DNA of 64,000 nucleotides, from the NCBI GenBank assembly GCA_017937685.1, contig JAGBDD010000049.1:33040-97039 (forward strand). Reading direction: 5' to 3'. The translations under genes and the position numbers were made by a program. This DNA comes from Thermoguttaceae bacterium. Its GTDB lineage: Bacteria; Planctomycetota; Planctomycetia; Pirellulales; Thermoguttaceae. Below, piece by piece: positions 38,001-47,508 of this stretch (its first letter is position 1; each line of letters begins with the position of its first letter). The notes under the pieces were generated by a model. That model was not told where the DNA came from. It made no database searches and saw only the letters and a program-made list of their open reading frames with translations.

Positions 38001-38269
38001 TCGGCCTTTCCGCCCGTTTTTTCGCCGTTGACAACCCAAGAGCGCCCGCGGTCGCCTCCGCCGAGTTTGGGCGCGACGTCGCCGTCGATCGCGGCGAAAG
38101 CCGCGTAAGGAGCGCTGTGTTCGTTCGACGCCCAAACCTCCGCGTCAAACGCAAGGTTCCGAAGCGCAATACGTTGCGTCGACGCCGAACCGTCCGCCGC
38201 GAACGCGACCGCGACGCCGCCGAGTCCGACGCAACAACCGAGCGCCGCCGCCCAAATCGTTCGTTTCAT
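35075..38269 (-). CDS. HzsA-related exported three-heme cytochrome-like protein, copy 2
   Basis: A 1064-residue tandem paralogue of the preceding gene product, with the same order of parts. There is a signal peptide (MKRTIWAAALGCCVGLGGVAVAFA), an F5/8-type-C-like domain, TolB/PD40-like propeller repeats and the three CxxCH motifs (SCVGCHEE, HCLECHNP, RRCDGCHTP). All heme motifs are intact, so neither copy looks dead. Differences cluster in the signal region, the F5/8 loops (NEHSAPYAAFAAIDGD vs SEYDGAYAALAAVDGV) and around the third heme. The last residues are shorter by about 10 (ETKKGTEPKPVATE). The promoter and terminator are duplicated too. Functional divergence of substrate or partner is possible; which copy is ancestral cannot be told from one genome. 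Confidence 0.82.
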   Translation of the reverse strand: MKRTIWAAALGCCVGLGGVAVAFAADGSASTQRIALRNLAFDAEVWASNEHSAPYAAFAAIDGDVAPKLGGGDRGRSWVVNGEKTGGKADFELTWDEPRAVSTVVYYGRTGAAMLNEVFRDYEIWLDDDETPVASGTFEMIHGPQFVEFEKREVSSVKIRFLNGYEGGLHWGASEIAVFERRPTPEELAAAVNPEAARPPLEETLEGFRAAGMPDEIVFAVRKPSFDGHWYANIGYYADNVCRLPFPMGSGGGIYAYNVVTKETRTIIEDPQGNFRDPQVHYDGKRILFSYLPAGKKHYSLYVINADGTGLTRLTGEETDKPLELPEGVEPSTSTEFRSSAAHLGNARDFAPPGWDDYEPTWLPDDSIVFCSTRAKRYVGCWVTHVGTIYKRLPDGTIRELSCNVEQDNTPWVLSNGQIAYMRWEYVDRSQLDYHHLWTMNQDGTRQQILYGNQKPGAVILAPKSVPDSNKIVCTYSPGHGIKEHYGPIALIDPSYGPDDPRGLKIISRNNNHSDPWAFDETKFMTASRTQIKLLDERGRETPLYQLPQELIEQGFYVGEPRPLAPREREPLSPDATDPTQEEGTIALLNVYVGRKMQDVKPGTITELHIYETLPKPVHYSGGTEMTSMRGTFTIERCLGRVPVSEDGSAYFRVPANRPIFFLAMDAQGRCVKRMHSFTSVMPGENLSCVGCHEERVETAASDEKNRLMEIMKNPPSKIEPIEGVPEVFSFTRDIQPVLDKHCLECHNPDREEGGFNVSGHWSPMYTISYAHLNWRKLLGDNRNRAKSNFGPYEIGSGSSRLLKLIDEKHGGVELSKTERDVVRCWIDAGANYAGTYAASAAGAIGYYMLNQPVRNEKDWPETAAMQEAISRRCDGCHTPLEPKKGFGVYDLFRDYYSYRNPDDATDMFIPHDLSQAHGRFSRLEIFDLSYPELSKAVRAPLTKAAGGLGVCEAKSGKPVFTGKDDPDYRTILAGIERGRRYILEEDNRPEMIVPSPNNGPDCPQKFVPRWAYLREMIRYGILPVDADPSASYDPYELDEKYWRSLWYKPETKKGTEPKPVATE

Positions 38270-38358
38270 TTCTCTTCCCTTTTATCTCGACAAAATCCGC
38301 GTTCGCCGACGTTTCGCTTCCGCTCCGCCCGCGACGCTTAAAAAATTTCGACGACTCA

Positions 38359-38387
38359 ATTATATCGGACGGCAAAACGCGACGCAA
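38359..38387 (-). promoter_or_regulatory. Promoter of HzsA-related copy 2 (sigma70-like)
   Basis: On the minus strand: -35 TTGCGT (38382-38387), 17 bp, -10 TATAAT (38359-38364), about 83 nt of leader. It is diverged from but clearly the twin of the promoter of copy 1. Confidence 0.72.
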
Positions 38388-38534
38388 GCTCCGAACGTTC
38401 AAAAGCGGCAAAAAGTCGAAAAAACGCCGTTTTTTTTCGCGGTTTGCGCCGTCGTTTGCTCGAATTGCGCTCCGTTCCGCTTCCGTCGCTCCGCTTTATT
38501 GAGTTTGCGTCGCGCCGCAACCGACTTCGGGCGC

Positions 38535-38562
38535 TTGTCGGCGCCGGAAAATCGGGTATAAT
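38535..38562 (+). promoter_or_regulatory. mnmE promoter (sigma70-like)
   Basis: -35 TTGTCG (38535-38540), 16 bp, -10 TATAAT (38557-38562), with a leader of about 180 nt to the ATG at 38752. The rest of the divergent gap 38388-38751 holds no gene. Confidence 0.6.
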
Positions 38563-38751
38563 CGTTTCGACGGTCGACCGAAGCGCCGCCGCAAACGCGT
38601 TAAAATCGGCGAAGCGCCGCCGTCGCGAACGCGCCCCTTTCCGTCGTTCGTTTGATTTTAAAATTTCAAAAACTTTTTTCAATATTTTCAAAAACGCCGC
38701 CCAAAACGACGTTTTAAGAACAGGTTCAAGACCAAGAAAGCGACAACTCCG

Positions 38752-40518
38752 ATGAACGCCGACGAAACGATCGTCGCGCAGGCGTCGGCGCAAGGAAACG
38801 CGCGCCGCGGAATCGTTCGTCTCTCCGGCGACGCGGTTCTCGACGCCGTCGCGCCCCTCTTCTTTTTCCGCCGCCCCAGCGCCGACTTCCCGCCCGAAAC
38901 GCCGAAAGAACTCGCGTCGCTCGCCCCCGTTTCGCCGACGGCGGTCGTTCCGGACGTCGAGCGTCCCGCCGTTGTTTCCGGTTGGCTCGCGCCTTGGGGA
39001 ACAGAAACGCAATTCGTTGAAACGTCGACGTTTGCCCCTCTCGCCGACTCCGCCGACGCCGAACGCTCCGACGCCGACGAAGCGAGAAAAACCGCTAAAC
39101 GCCAAGACGTCGCCGCGTCGTTCGAGCCGCCGCGTCTCGTTCGTTGCGCCCTCTTTTATTGGCCGGCGAAACGAGGCTTTACCGGGGAGCGCGCCGTCGA
39201 ACTGCATCTGCCGGGCGCGCCGCCGATTCTCGACGCCGTCGTCCGCTCGATTTGCTCGACCGGAAACGCTCGACTCGCGAAACGCGGCGAGTTCGCGCTC
39301 CGCGCTTTCCTCAACGGTCGCATCGACTTAACGCAAGCGGAAGCGATACTTGGAGCGATCGACGCCCGTTCCGACGGCGAACTCCAAACGGCGCTTGAGC
39401 AACTCGCCGGGAACCTTTCGCGCGCTTTCGGCGCCCTCCGCGAAACGCTTTTCGACGTTCTTTGCAACCTCGAAGCCGGTTTCGACTTCGTCGAGGAAGA
39501 TATCGAGTTCGTTTCGACCGACGAGATTCGGGCGCAACTCGAAAACGCGATTTCGCAAATCGACAAAACGCTCGACCGAACGCGCTCCCGAGGAACGCTC
39601 GACCGGGCGCCGCGCGTCGTTCTCGCCGGACTCCCAAACGCCGGTAAAAGCTCGCTTTACAACCGACTCGTTCAAACGTTCGGCGCGCAAAACGCCGCGA
39701 CCGAAAACGCCGCCGCGCTCGTCTCCGACGTCGCGGGAACGACTCGCGATTATCTCGAAACGGAACTGACCGTCGACGACGTTTCGTTCGTTCTCGTCGA
39801 CTCGGCGGGCGTCGAAAACGTTCAATACGCCGAAAAAACGGACGCTTTTGAAAACGATCAAAAAAGCGCCAATTTTCAAATAAATCAAACGTCGCCGGAA
39901 AACGCGCGCCAAGAAAGCGGAGAAAACGGAAAAGTCTCCGAAACGCCGTCCCTTTCTCCCCGCGAACTCGCGCAACTTGGGTTGAAACGGGTTTTCGCCG
40001 ACGCGTCGTTGATTTTGCGCTGTCGCGACGCCGCGTCGACCGACTTCCCGCCCGATTTCGGCGCCGAACTCGGGATTCCCGCCGACGTTCCGGCGCTCGA
40101 CGTCGCGACGAAGCGGGACGACGCGGTCTCGACTTCAAAGCCGTTAAAAGAAAAGACGCCGCTCGCCGCCAACAACGCAAACGACGCGACGCAAAGACTT
40201 AACAAGCCGCTTGAAACGTCCGCCGCGACCGGGTTCGGCGTCGAAACGCTGGGTCGCCTAATCGCCGACCGGCTCCGCGCCGAAATGGAAAACGGCGAAA
40301 TCGTCCCGTCGACCGCCGTTCGCTGTCAAGAATCGCTCCGCGAAGCGAACGACGCGCTGCAACGCGCGCTCGACCTCCTCGACGGCGCGCTTTTCGACGA
40401 AGTTTTAGTCGCCGCCGAGATTCGCGTCGCGCTCGACCGAATCGGCCTCGTCGTCGGCGCCGTTCACACCGAAGATTTGCTCGACCGCATTTTCAGCCGC
40501 TTCTGCGTCGGCAAATGA
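38752..40518 (+). CDS. mnmE: tRNA uridine-5-carboxymethylaminomethyl modification GTPase MnmE
   Basis: MnmE works with MnmG on wobble uridines of tRNAs. The N-terminal formyl-tetrahydrofolate-binding start is ADETIVAQASAQGNARRGIVRLSG. The G domain has G1 GLPNAGKSS (~293), G2 AGTTRDYLE, G3 DSAG (normally DTAG) and a G4-like TKRD. The protein ends FCVGK, matching the conserved C-terminal CxGK that holds the catalytic cysteine. It is 588 residues against about 450 in most bacteria. One insertion lies in the N-terminal domain around the charged DAERSDADEARKTAKR, and another of about 50 residues follows G3 (KTDAFENDQKSANFQINQTS). A third stretch follows the G4-like motif. The last 114 nt overlap the 3' end of the opposing MBL gene. 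Confidence 0.92.
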   Translation: MNADETIVAQASAQGNARRGIVRLSGDAVLDAVAPLFFFRRPSADFPPETPKELASLAPVSPTAVVPDVERPAVVSGWLAPWGTETQFVETSTFAPLADSADAERSDADEARKTAKRQDVAASFEPPRLVRCALFYWPAKRGFTGERAVELHLPGAPPILDAVVRSICSTGNARLAKRGEFALRAFLNGRIDLTQAEAILGAIDARSDGELQTALEQLAGNLSRAFGALRETLFDVLCNLEAGFDFVEEDIEFVSTDEIRAQLENAISQIDKTLDRTRSRGTLDRAPRVVLAGLPNAGKSSLYNRLVQTFGAQNAATENAAALVSDVAGTTRDYLETELTVDDVSFVLVDSAGVENVQYAEKTDAFENDQKSANFQINQTSPENARQESGENGKVSETPSLSPRELAQLGLKRVFADASLILRCRDAASTDFPPDFGAELGIPADVPALDVATKRDDAVSTSKPLKEKTPLAANNANDATQRLNKPLETSAATGFGVETLGRLIADRLRAEMENGEIVPSTAVRCQESLREANDALQRALDLLDGALFDEVLVAAEIRVALDRIGLVVGAVHTEDLLDRIFSRFCVGK

Positions 40519-41820
40519 ATTGCGGAACCGCAGTTCCGGGCTCGCGACCGAAATTTCGTCGTAATTCGCGACGGAAATCAACCCGAGCTGTTGCAAGAAC
40601 TCAAGACGCGCGGCGACGTCGGAAATCGCGAAAAATTCCCGGTTAGGTCGCCCGCTCCAATACATTCGACGCGCGATTTCGAGCGTCGTCAACGGTTCCT
40701 CCGCTTCGTCGAGGAGCGCGAAAAGCCGTCCGTTGCGCCGCTCCATTCCGCGAACGACCTGTCGAACGCGGTTCGGAACGTCGAAAATCGGAGCCTCGTG
40801 CGCCGGAAGCGCGACCAATTTTCGTCCGGCGGCCCGCTCGCACCGCTCGCCGATTCGCGCCAACGCCCGCAACGACCGAATATAATTCCAAACGCCGGTG
40901 CGCGGCGTCATACGCGTCGGCCAAATTTGCGTCAACGTCTTCGAAAGGAGCAAGTCGCCGGTCAAAATAACGTCGTCGAGTTGAAACGCAAGGTGTCCCG
41001 GCGAGTGTCCCGGCAAGTAAAACGTCTTCAGCGCGCCGAACGTTTCCCCGCCGAGAAGCGTTTTCGCGACCGGCGTCGACTTCGCGCGCCCCGGGCGGAA
41101 CCCGAAACCGTCGAGAATCCCCGGAATCTCCGACTCCGGAACCCCGGCCTCGCGCAAGAAATGAAACGAGCGGACGTTCGAGACGCAAGCCTGTTCGTTA
41201 AACGACGAAACGACGCGACTTTCGAACGAATGCGACCAAACTTCCGCGCCGGTTCGCCGACGCAGTTCATTCGCGCCGCCGAAATGGTCGATATGCGAGT
41301 GCGTCAGCAAAATCCGCTTGATTTTCTCCGGCGCGAAACCGGGCTCGAACTCTTCGCGAATCGTTCGAAACGCGCTTTCCAAGTCGGCGTTCGACTCGTC
41401 GCTCCCGCTTCCGGCGTCGACCAACCAATATTCGGTCGGGTTCGTTCGAATCGCCGGAACTCCGCCCAAGCTCGCCGCCCTTTCCGAGTTGGAACCGCTT
41501 GTTTTGTCGGCGTTTAGGTCGACGCCGGTCGCGCTTTCCGTTTCGTTGGCCTCCGTCTTCTTCGCGCCTTGCGTCGATCGAATTTTTTGCGTCGACGTTC
41601 CTTCGCTCGGCGACTGCGGCGGCGCGGTCGGATCGGCGAACAAGTAAATCGAACCCGGCAAAAAGGGCAAGACTCGCGCCCCAATCCGATAAATAACGAA
41701 TCCGGCGCGCGTTCGCAACCGCTCGACGCGCCCGTCCGACGACACGTTATCGCCAAAAATCTCGACGCGACGCGTCGCCGCGTCCAGCCGATTCGCCGTC
41801 GTCGCCGTTCGCTCTTCCAT
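40405..41820 (-). CDS. MBL-fold metallo-hydrolase (LACTB2-like, with winged-helix tail)
   Basis: A metallo-beta-lactamase-fold hydrolase of about 471 residues. Zinc ligands are visible: TH-S-H-ID-H (HxHxDH) in LLTHSHIDHFGG, the GH in YLPGHSPGHLAFQLDD, the D in ILTGDLLLS, and a late LPAHEAPIFD. The C-terminal part (LTTLEIARRMYWSGR...RLEFLQQLGLI) looks like the winged-helix extension of LACTB2-type proteins. Such enzymes act on RNA, thioesters or other esters; the substrate here is unknown. A low-complexity insertion lies near residues 70-120. The ATG at 41820 (MEERTATTANRLD) has AAGGA about 9 nt upstream; the frame could begin at 41904. The gene overlaps the end of mnmE by 114 nt, tail to tail. 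Confidence 0.85.
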   Translation of the reverse strand: MEERTATTANRLDAATRRVEIFGDNVSSDGRVERLRTRAGFVIYRIGARVLPFLPGSIYLFADPTAPPQSPSEGTSTQKIRSTQGAKKTEANETESATGVDLNADKTSGSNSERAASLGGVPAIRTNPTEYWLVDAGSGSDESNADLESAFRTIREEFEPGFAPEKIKRILLTHSHIDHFGGANELRRRTGAEVWSHSFESRVVSSFNEQACVSNVRSFHFLREAGVPESEIPGILDGFGFRPGRAKSTPVAKTLLGGETFGALKTFYLPGHSPGHLAFQLDDVILTGDLLLSKTLTQIWPTRMTPRTGVWNYIRSLRALARIGERCERAAGRKLVALPAHEAPIFDVPNRVRQVVRGMERRNGRLFALLDEAEEPLTTLEIARRMYWSGRPNREFFAISDVAARLEFLQQLGLISVANYDEISVASPELRFRNSFADAEAAENAVEQIFGVNGADDEADSVERDANLGGD

Positions 41821-41907
41821 TCCTTCGTTTCCTTTTCGTTTTTGCGGTCTTCCGACGCTTAACTTTTTAGCGACGGCGGTTAAAAACGTCGACCTTTCAA
41901 ACAAACG

Positions 41908-41942
41908 CGCGGACGTCCGACTTTGTTCGTCAAACGTCCGCG
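41908..41942 (-). terminator. Terminator at the end of the ATP synthase operon
   Basis: CGCGGACGT (41908-41916) and ACGTCCGCG (41934-41942) form a perfect 9-bp stem over a 17-nt loop. On the minus strand it is followed by CGTTTGTTTG (a broken T tract). Other side: GTTTCTAATTCTTTTTT, so it could act in both directions. It separates atpC from the MBL gene. Confidence 0.5.
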
Positions 41943-42061
41943 TTTCTAATTCTTTTTTCAGCGCCCCCGGAGCCCGTTCGACCTTTCAACGTCGAAAACT
42001 CGCCCTTTCGGTCTTCTCGACGCTTAAGGTCGGAACTCGCGCTCTTTTCGGCGGCCGGCGG

Positions 42062-42460
42062 TTAACGTCGAGCGGCTTTTTCGGCGGCTCGAACCCGAGC
42101 GCGCGCCGTCGCGACCGCCTTCGTTTTGATTTCGCGCAATTCCGGCGAAGTCGCCGGGCGTTCCAACGCGTCGTTAAGCGCTTGTTTCGCTTCGTTTAAG
42201 TCGAGTTCCGAGAACTTGCAAGCGCGCGTCGTCAGCAGCGACACGACGTCGTTCGCCGCTTCGACGAACCCGCCCTCGACGTACCAACGTTCGACCGAGT
42301 CGTCTTCGAGCGTCAAACGCAACTCGCCCGCGCCCAAACGTCCGACGACCGGCGTATGCCCGACGCCGATCGCGTATTCGCCGTCGTAAAGCGGAACGAC
42401 GACGAACTTCGTCTCCCGTTCGACGACCTTTTTTTCCGGCGTTACCGCAACGCATTTCAT
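42062..42460 (-). CDS. atpC: ATP synthase F1 subunit epsilon
   Basis: The 132-residue epsilon subunit sits on the central stalk and regulates ATP hydrolysis. The N-terminal beta-sandwich shows MKCVAVTPEKKVVERETKFVVVPLYDGEYAIGVGHTPVVGRLGAGELRL, the classic GEIGILxxHxPl equivalent. The two-helix C-terminal domain ends in ARARVRAAEKAARR. It is the last gene of the operon, 104 nt after atpD. The ATG at 42460 has GAGGAG about 8 nt upstream. Length is normal. Confidence 0.94.
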   Translation of the reverse strand: MKCVAVTPEKKVVERETKFVVVPLYDGEYAIGVGHTPVVGRLGAGELRLTLEDDSVERWYVEGGFVEAANDVVSLLTTRACKFSELDLNEAKQALNDALERPATSPELREIKTKAVATARARVRAAEKAARR

Positions 42461-42564
42461 TTTTCAGTCTCCTCGTTGGGCTCGGCGCAACGCGACGGCG
42501 CCTTTCTCCGTCGAAAAACGCGCCGTCGTTTCGCTCTTTCCCGGCGTTACCCCTTCGTTACCCC

Positions 42565-44025
<1,461 letters not shown>

Positions 44026-44158
44026 TTACGACGCCTATTTTCTAAACGCTTGCTTCGAACGGAAACGCCCCGCGACGCCGAAACGCCGTCGGAAACGCTC
44101 AAAACGAACGTATCGCAAAACAATATTATATTCAACTTTTCAAAAACAAACCGCGATT

Positions 44159-45055
44159 TCAACTCAACGCGTTCGCGCCGCCGACGACTTCGAGGATTTC
44201 GTTGGTAATCTGGCCCTGCCGCGCTCGGTTGTACGTCGTCGTCAAGGACGAAATCATCTCGTCGGCGTTTTCGGTCGCCGCTTTCATCGCGACCATTCGC
44301 GCGATTTGCTCGCCGACCGCCGCGTCAAGGAAACATTTGAAGGCTTCGACTTTGAACGCGGTCGGAACGATCTCCTCCAAAACGCTTCGCGGCGACGGCA
44401 GGAACTCGAATTGCAGATTTCCCGCGCTCGACGCTTCTTCGGCGCCCTCGTCCGCGACGGCCTCCGCCGCCAACGCCGCCAACGGCAGGAGCGTTTCCGC
44501 GGTCGGACGCTGTTTCGAAATCGAGTAAAATTTCGAATAAACGACGTCGAGGCGGTCGATTTCGCCGGTTTGGTAACGCTCGAGAAGCTCCGACGCGATC
44601 GCGTCGACTTCCGCGAACGCCGGCTTGTCGTCAAACTCGAAAAACGACCGCGCGACCTTATAATTCCGGTACGTTAAGTAGGAAAAGCCCCGCTTGCCGA
44701 CAACGTAAAGCTCGACGTTCTCGAACGTTCGTTTCAATTCTTCGAAACGAGCGACCGCCGTCCGCAACACGCCGCCGTTGTACCCGCCGCACATTCCGCG
44801 ATTCGCCGTTAAAATCAGCAGAACCGCTTTTTTCGAGCTTTCGCGCTTGTCGAGGAGCGGATGCGAAACGTCGCCGCCGGCCCGCGCTAAGTCGGCGACC
44901 AAGCGAACGACTCGCTCCGAATAGGAACCGGCCGCGATCGCGCGCTCCATCGCCCGGCGAAATTGAGCGGTCGCGACCAACTCCATCGTCCGCGTGATCT
45001 TGCGAATATTTTTGATCGATTTTCTACGTTTGTCGAGCGCTCTTGCTTTTGCCAT
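44159..45055 (-). CDS. atpG: ATP synthase F1 subunit gamma
   Basis: The rotor subunit inside the alpha3beta3 ring, 298 residues. The N-terminal helix is MAKARALDKRRKSIKNIRKITRTMELVATAQF, the central region has LILTANRGMCGGYN, and the C-terminal helix runs MKAATENADEMISSLTTTYNRARQGQITNEILEVVGGANAL. I take the ATG at 45055 because it begins the conserved N-terminal helix; the open frame extends to 45151 with non-conserved residues. There is no clear ribosome-binding site. The gap to atpA is 195 nt, longer than usual for this operon. Confidence 0.95.
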   Translation of the reverse strand: MAKARALDKRRKSIKNIRKITRTMELVATAQFRRAMERAIAAGSYSERVVRLVADLARAGGDVSHPLLDKRESSKKAVLLILTANRGMCGGYNGGVLRTAVARFEELKRTFENVELYVVGKRGFSYLTYRNYKVARSFFEFDDKPAFAEVDAIASELLERYQTGEIDRLDVVYSKFYSISKQRPTAETLLPLAALAAEAVADEGAEEASSAGNLQFEFLPSPRSVLEEIVPTAFKVEAFKCFLDAAVGEQIARMVAMKAATENADEMISSLTTTYNRARQGQITNEILEVVGGANALS

Positions 45056-45250
45056 TGGATTCGAAGTTCGTAAAATTCGACGGTCGACGCGCCGCCCTCC
45101 CGCCGCCGTTCTTTTCAACGGTTCGCCGGGAAAACGCGTTAACGTCGGCAAAATCGGTAAAAAATTCGGGAAATACCGAACGCTCCGCGGCGCCGCCTTC
45201 TCGTTTGAAAATCGGCGCCGCGTCGGCGTTTAGGTTTGCCGCTCCGTTCG

Positions 45251-46789
45251 TTACGACGCGGAACGACTCGCGAAATTCTTGAAGAAAACGTCGTCGTTGA
45301 ACTCGGCCAACGTCGCTTCGATCGCGGCGGTTTCGTCGGGGCCGAGTTTTTGTTTCGACGCCTTCAAACGCTCCCAAAGCTCGCCTTTGTTCGCGCGCAG
45401 CCAAGGCAAAAATTCGCGTTCCCAGAGTTGCACGTCGTCGAGCGCGACGTCGTCGAGGAAGCCTTTCGTCCCGGCGTAAATAACGAAAATTTGGTCGATT
45501 TCGTCGAGCGGTTGGCAAACGCCCTGAATCAACAGGCGGTTCATCCGATACCCGCGGTCGAGGCGCGCTTGCGTCGCGGCGTCGAGGTCGGAGCCGAGTT
45601 GCGCGAACGCCTCCAACTCGCGGAACGCCGCCAAGTCGAGGCGCAACCCGCCCGCGACCTGCTTCATCGCCGGAATTTGCGCCGCGCCGCCGACCCGAGA
45701 AACGGAAATCCCAACGTTCATCGCCGGTCGCTGCCCGCGGAAGAAGTAGTCCGGCTGCAGGTAAATTTGACCGTCGGTGATCGAAATAACGTTCGTCGGA
45801 ATGTACGCCGAAACCTCGCCTTCCTGCGTTTCGACGATCGGGAGCGACGTCAGCGACCCGCCGCCCAGGTCGTCCGAGAGTTTCGCGCTTCGTTCGAGCA
45901 AGCGGCTATGACAGTAAAAAACGTCCCCCGGATACGCCTCGCGCCCCGGCGGGCGACGCATCAAGAGCGACAGTTGCCGGTACGCGACCGCTTGTTTCGA
46001 CAAGTCGTCGTAAACGATCAGCGCGTGTTCGCCTTTATACGTAAAGTATTCCGCCATCGCGGTTCCGGCGTAAGGCGCGATATATTGCAACGGCGCCGGC
46101 GAACTCGCGCCCGCGACGATAACGGTCGTGTACTCCATCGCGTCGTGTTTGCGGAGCGTTTCGACGATCCCGGCGACGGTCGAGTCCTTTTGCCCGACGG
46201 CGACGTAAAAACACTTGACGCCCTTCCCCTTTTGATTGATGATCGCGTCGACGGCGATTTGCGTTTTGCCGGTTTTGCGGTCGCCGATGATCAACTCGCG
46301 TTGCCCGCGCCCGATCGGCGTCATCGCGTCGATCGCTTTGATCCCGGTTTGGAGCGCCTCGGTTACCGGCTGACGGTCGGCGACGCCCGGCGCGTCGCTT
46401 TCGACGAACCGATATTCGTTCGCAACGACCGGCCCGCGCCCGTCGAGCGGGTTCCCCAACGGGTCGAGGACGCGTCCGAGAACCGCTTCGCCGACCGGCG
46501 TTTGCAGAAGCTTGCCGGTTCCGCGGACTTCGTCCCCTTCGCGAATTTTCAGGTAGTCGCCCAAAATGATGACGCCCACGCTGTTTTCCTCGAGGTTGAA
46601 CGCCAAGCCCTTGACGCCGTTCGGGAACTCGAGCATTTCGCCGGACATAACGCCCGAAAGCCCGTAAACTTGCGCGATACCGTCGCCGACCTCGATCACG
46701 CGCCCGACTTCGCGGACGTCGATTTGGGTCTCGAACCGTTCAATTTCCTTCTGAATGACGGAAGCTATCTCGTCGGCTTTGAATTTCAT
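45251..46789 (-). CDS. atpA: ATP synthase F1 subunit alpha
   Basis: The non-catalytic nucleotide-binding alpha subunit, 512 residues. It has the P-loop [15 protein letters not shown], the upstream [12 protein letters not shown], and the segment [34 protein letters not shown]. Late conserved [27 protein letters not shown] is intact. The ATG at 46789 has AGGAG 5 nt upstream, which is a strong site. The 5' 50 nt of this gene also encode the C-terminus of atpH in another frame. Normal length. Confidence 0.97.
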   Translation of the reverse strand: MKFKADEIASVIQKEIERFETQIDVREVGRVIEVGDGIAQVYGLSGVMSGEMLEFPNGVKGLAFNLEENSVGVIILGDYLKIREGDEVRGTGKLLQTPVGEAVLGRVLDPLGNPLDGRGPVVANEYRFVESDAPGVADRQPVTEALQTGIKAIDAMTPIGRGQRELIIGDRKTGKTQIAVDAIINQKGKGVKCFYVAVGQKDSTVAGIVETLRKHDAMEYTTVIVAGASSPAPLQYIAPYAGTAMAEYFTYKGEHALIVYDDLSKQAVAYRQLSLLMRRPPGREAYPGDVFYCHSRLLERSAKLSDDLGGGSLTSLPIVETQEGEVSAYIPTNVISITDGQIYLQPDYFFRGQRPAMNVGISVSRVGGAAQIPAMKQVAGGLRLDLAAFRELEAFAQLGSDLDAATQARLDRGYRMNRLLIQGVCQPLDEIDQIFVIYAGTKGFLDDVALDDVQLWEREFLPWLRANKGELWERLKASKQKLGPDETAAIEATLAEFNDDVFFKNFASRSAS

Positions 46790-47390
46790 GGACGCTCCTG
46801 TTAATCGTTTCTTGGCGCGCGTTGTTCAGTTGGTTTGCGATGGAAGCGTCGTAGACTTTGTCCCCGACGCGAACGATAACGCCGCCGATCAACGTCGGAT
46901 CGACGACGGCGAAAAGCTCCGGCTCGCCGCCGACGAGTTTCCGCAATTTGGCCGCGAGGTTCGCTTTGGCTTCTTCGGAAAGGGGCGCCGCCGTCGTAAC
47001 GCGAACGGCGACGCGGTTTTTGCGCTCCGCGTCGATTTGTCGGCAACGGCGCCAAACGTCGCGAAGAATCTCCGTCCGTCCGCGTTTGGCGAGCGTTTTG
47101 AGGAAATTTTTGAAAATCGGCGTCGCGTCGCGGCAAACGGCGTCGACGATTCGGTATTTTTCGTCGACCGGAATCATCGGAGACGCGAGGATTTCCTCGA
47201 ACTTCGGAAACGCGTCGCAAGCGCCCTCGACAAACGAATCGAACTCGGCGAGAAACTCGGCGGTCGAAACGCCTTGCGCGTCGCAAGCGCCGAGGGCCGC
47301 GACGGCGTAAACGTCGGCGAGCTTCGCTCTCGACGCGTCGGCGGCGAACCCGGTCTCGCGTCGCGCTTCTTGTTCAGTTTTCTGTTTCAT
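46740..47390 (-). CDS. atpH: ATP synthase F1 subunit delta
   Basis: The 216-residue delta subunit forms the peripheral stalk cap. The N-terminal helices contain [18 protein letters not shown] and [26 protein letters not shown]. The C-terminal part shows [26 protein letters not shown] and [25 protein letters not shown], the classic ending. After that comes an extension of about 25 residues, the last ~16 of which ([12 protein letters not shown] and the residues before it) are read across the first codons of atpA. The gene overlaps atpA by 50 nt, suggesting tight translational coupling. Slightly longer than most delta subunits. Confidence 0.92.
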   Translation of the reverse strand: MKQKTEQEARRETGFAADASRAKLADVYAVAALGACDAQGVSTAEFLAEFDSFVEGACDAFPKFEEILASPMIPVDEKYRIVDAVCRDATPIFKNFLKTLAKRGRTEILRDVWRRCRQIDAERKNRVAVRVTTAAPLSEEAKANLAAKLRKLVGGEPELFAVVDPTLIGGVIVRVGDKVYDASIANQLNNARQETINRSVHEIQSRRDSFRHSEGN

Positions 47391-47508
47391 TATTCGTCTT
47401 TTTCAACGACGCGTCCTTTCAACCGTCGGGACGCGCCGTTCTTTTCCGCACGTTGTCCTTCGTCCGCGAACGCCGTCGACGGTCGAACGCGAACGCTCGT
47501 CCCGCGCC

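Larger units (their letters stand above)
31396..38387 (-). repeat. Tandem duplication of an entire transcription unit (~3.56 kb unit)
   Basis: Two adjacent units, about 31396-34850 and 34960-38387, each contain the same parts in the same order on the minus strand: a TATAAT promoter, an ~80-nt leader, an HzsA-related gene and a hairpin terminator. Similarity extends beyond the genes: CTCAAAAGCGG-type upstream sequence and the CGACGACGTTT terminator stem occur at both ends. The offset is about 3564 bp. The copies have diverged in the coding region, so the event is not fresh. Confidence 0.85.

Noticed and set aside
31510..38269. Reading the HzsA-related pair as evidence of anammox metabolism
   Set aside because: No hydrazine synthase beta/gamma subunit or hydrazine dehydrogenase is in the window, and HzsA-related proteins are widespread in non-anammox planctomycetes.
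45236..46804. A 522-codon frame opposite atpA
   Set aside because: Antisense shadow of the certain atpA gene; no family motifs.
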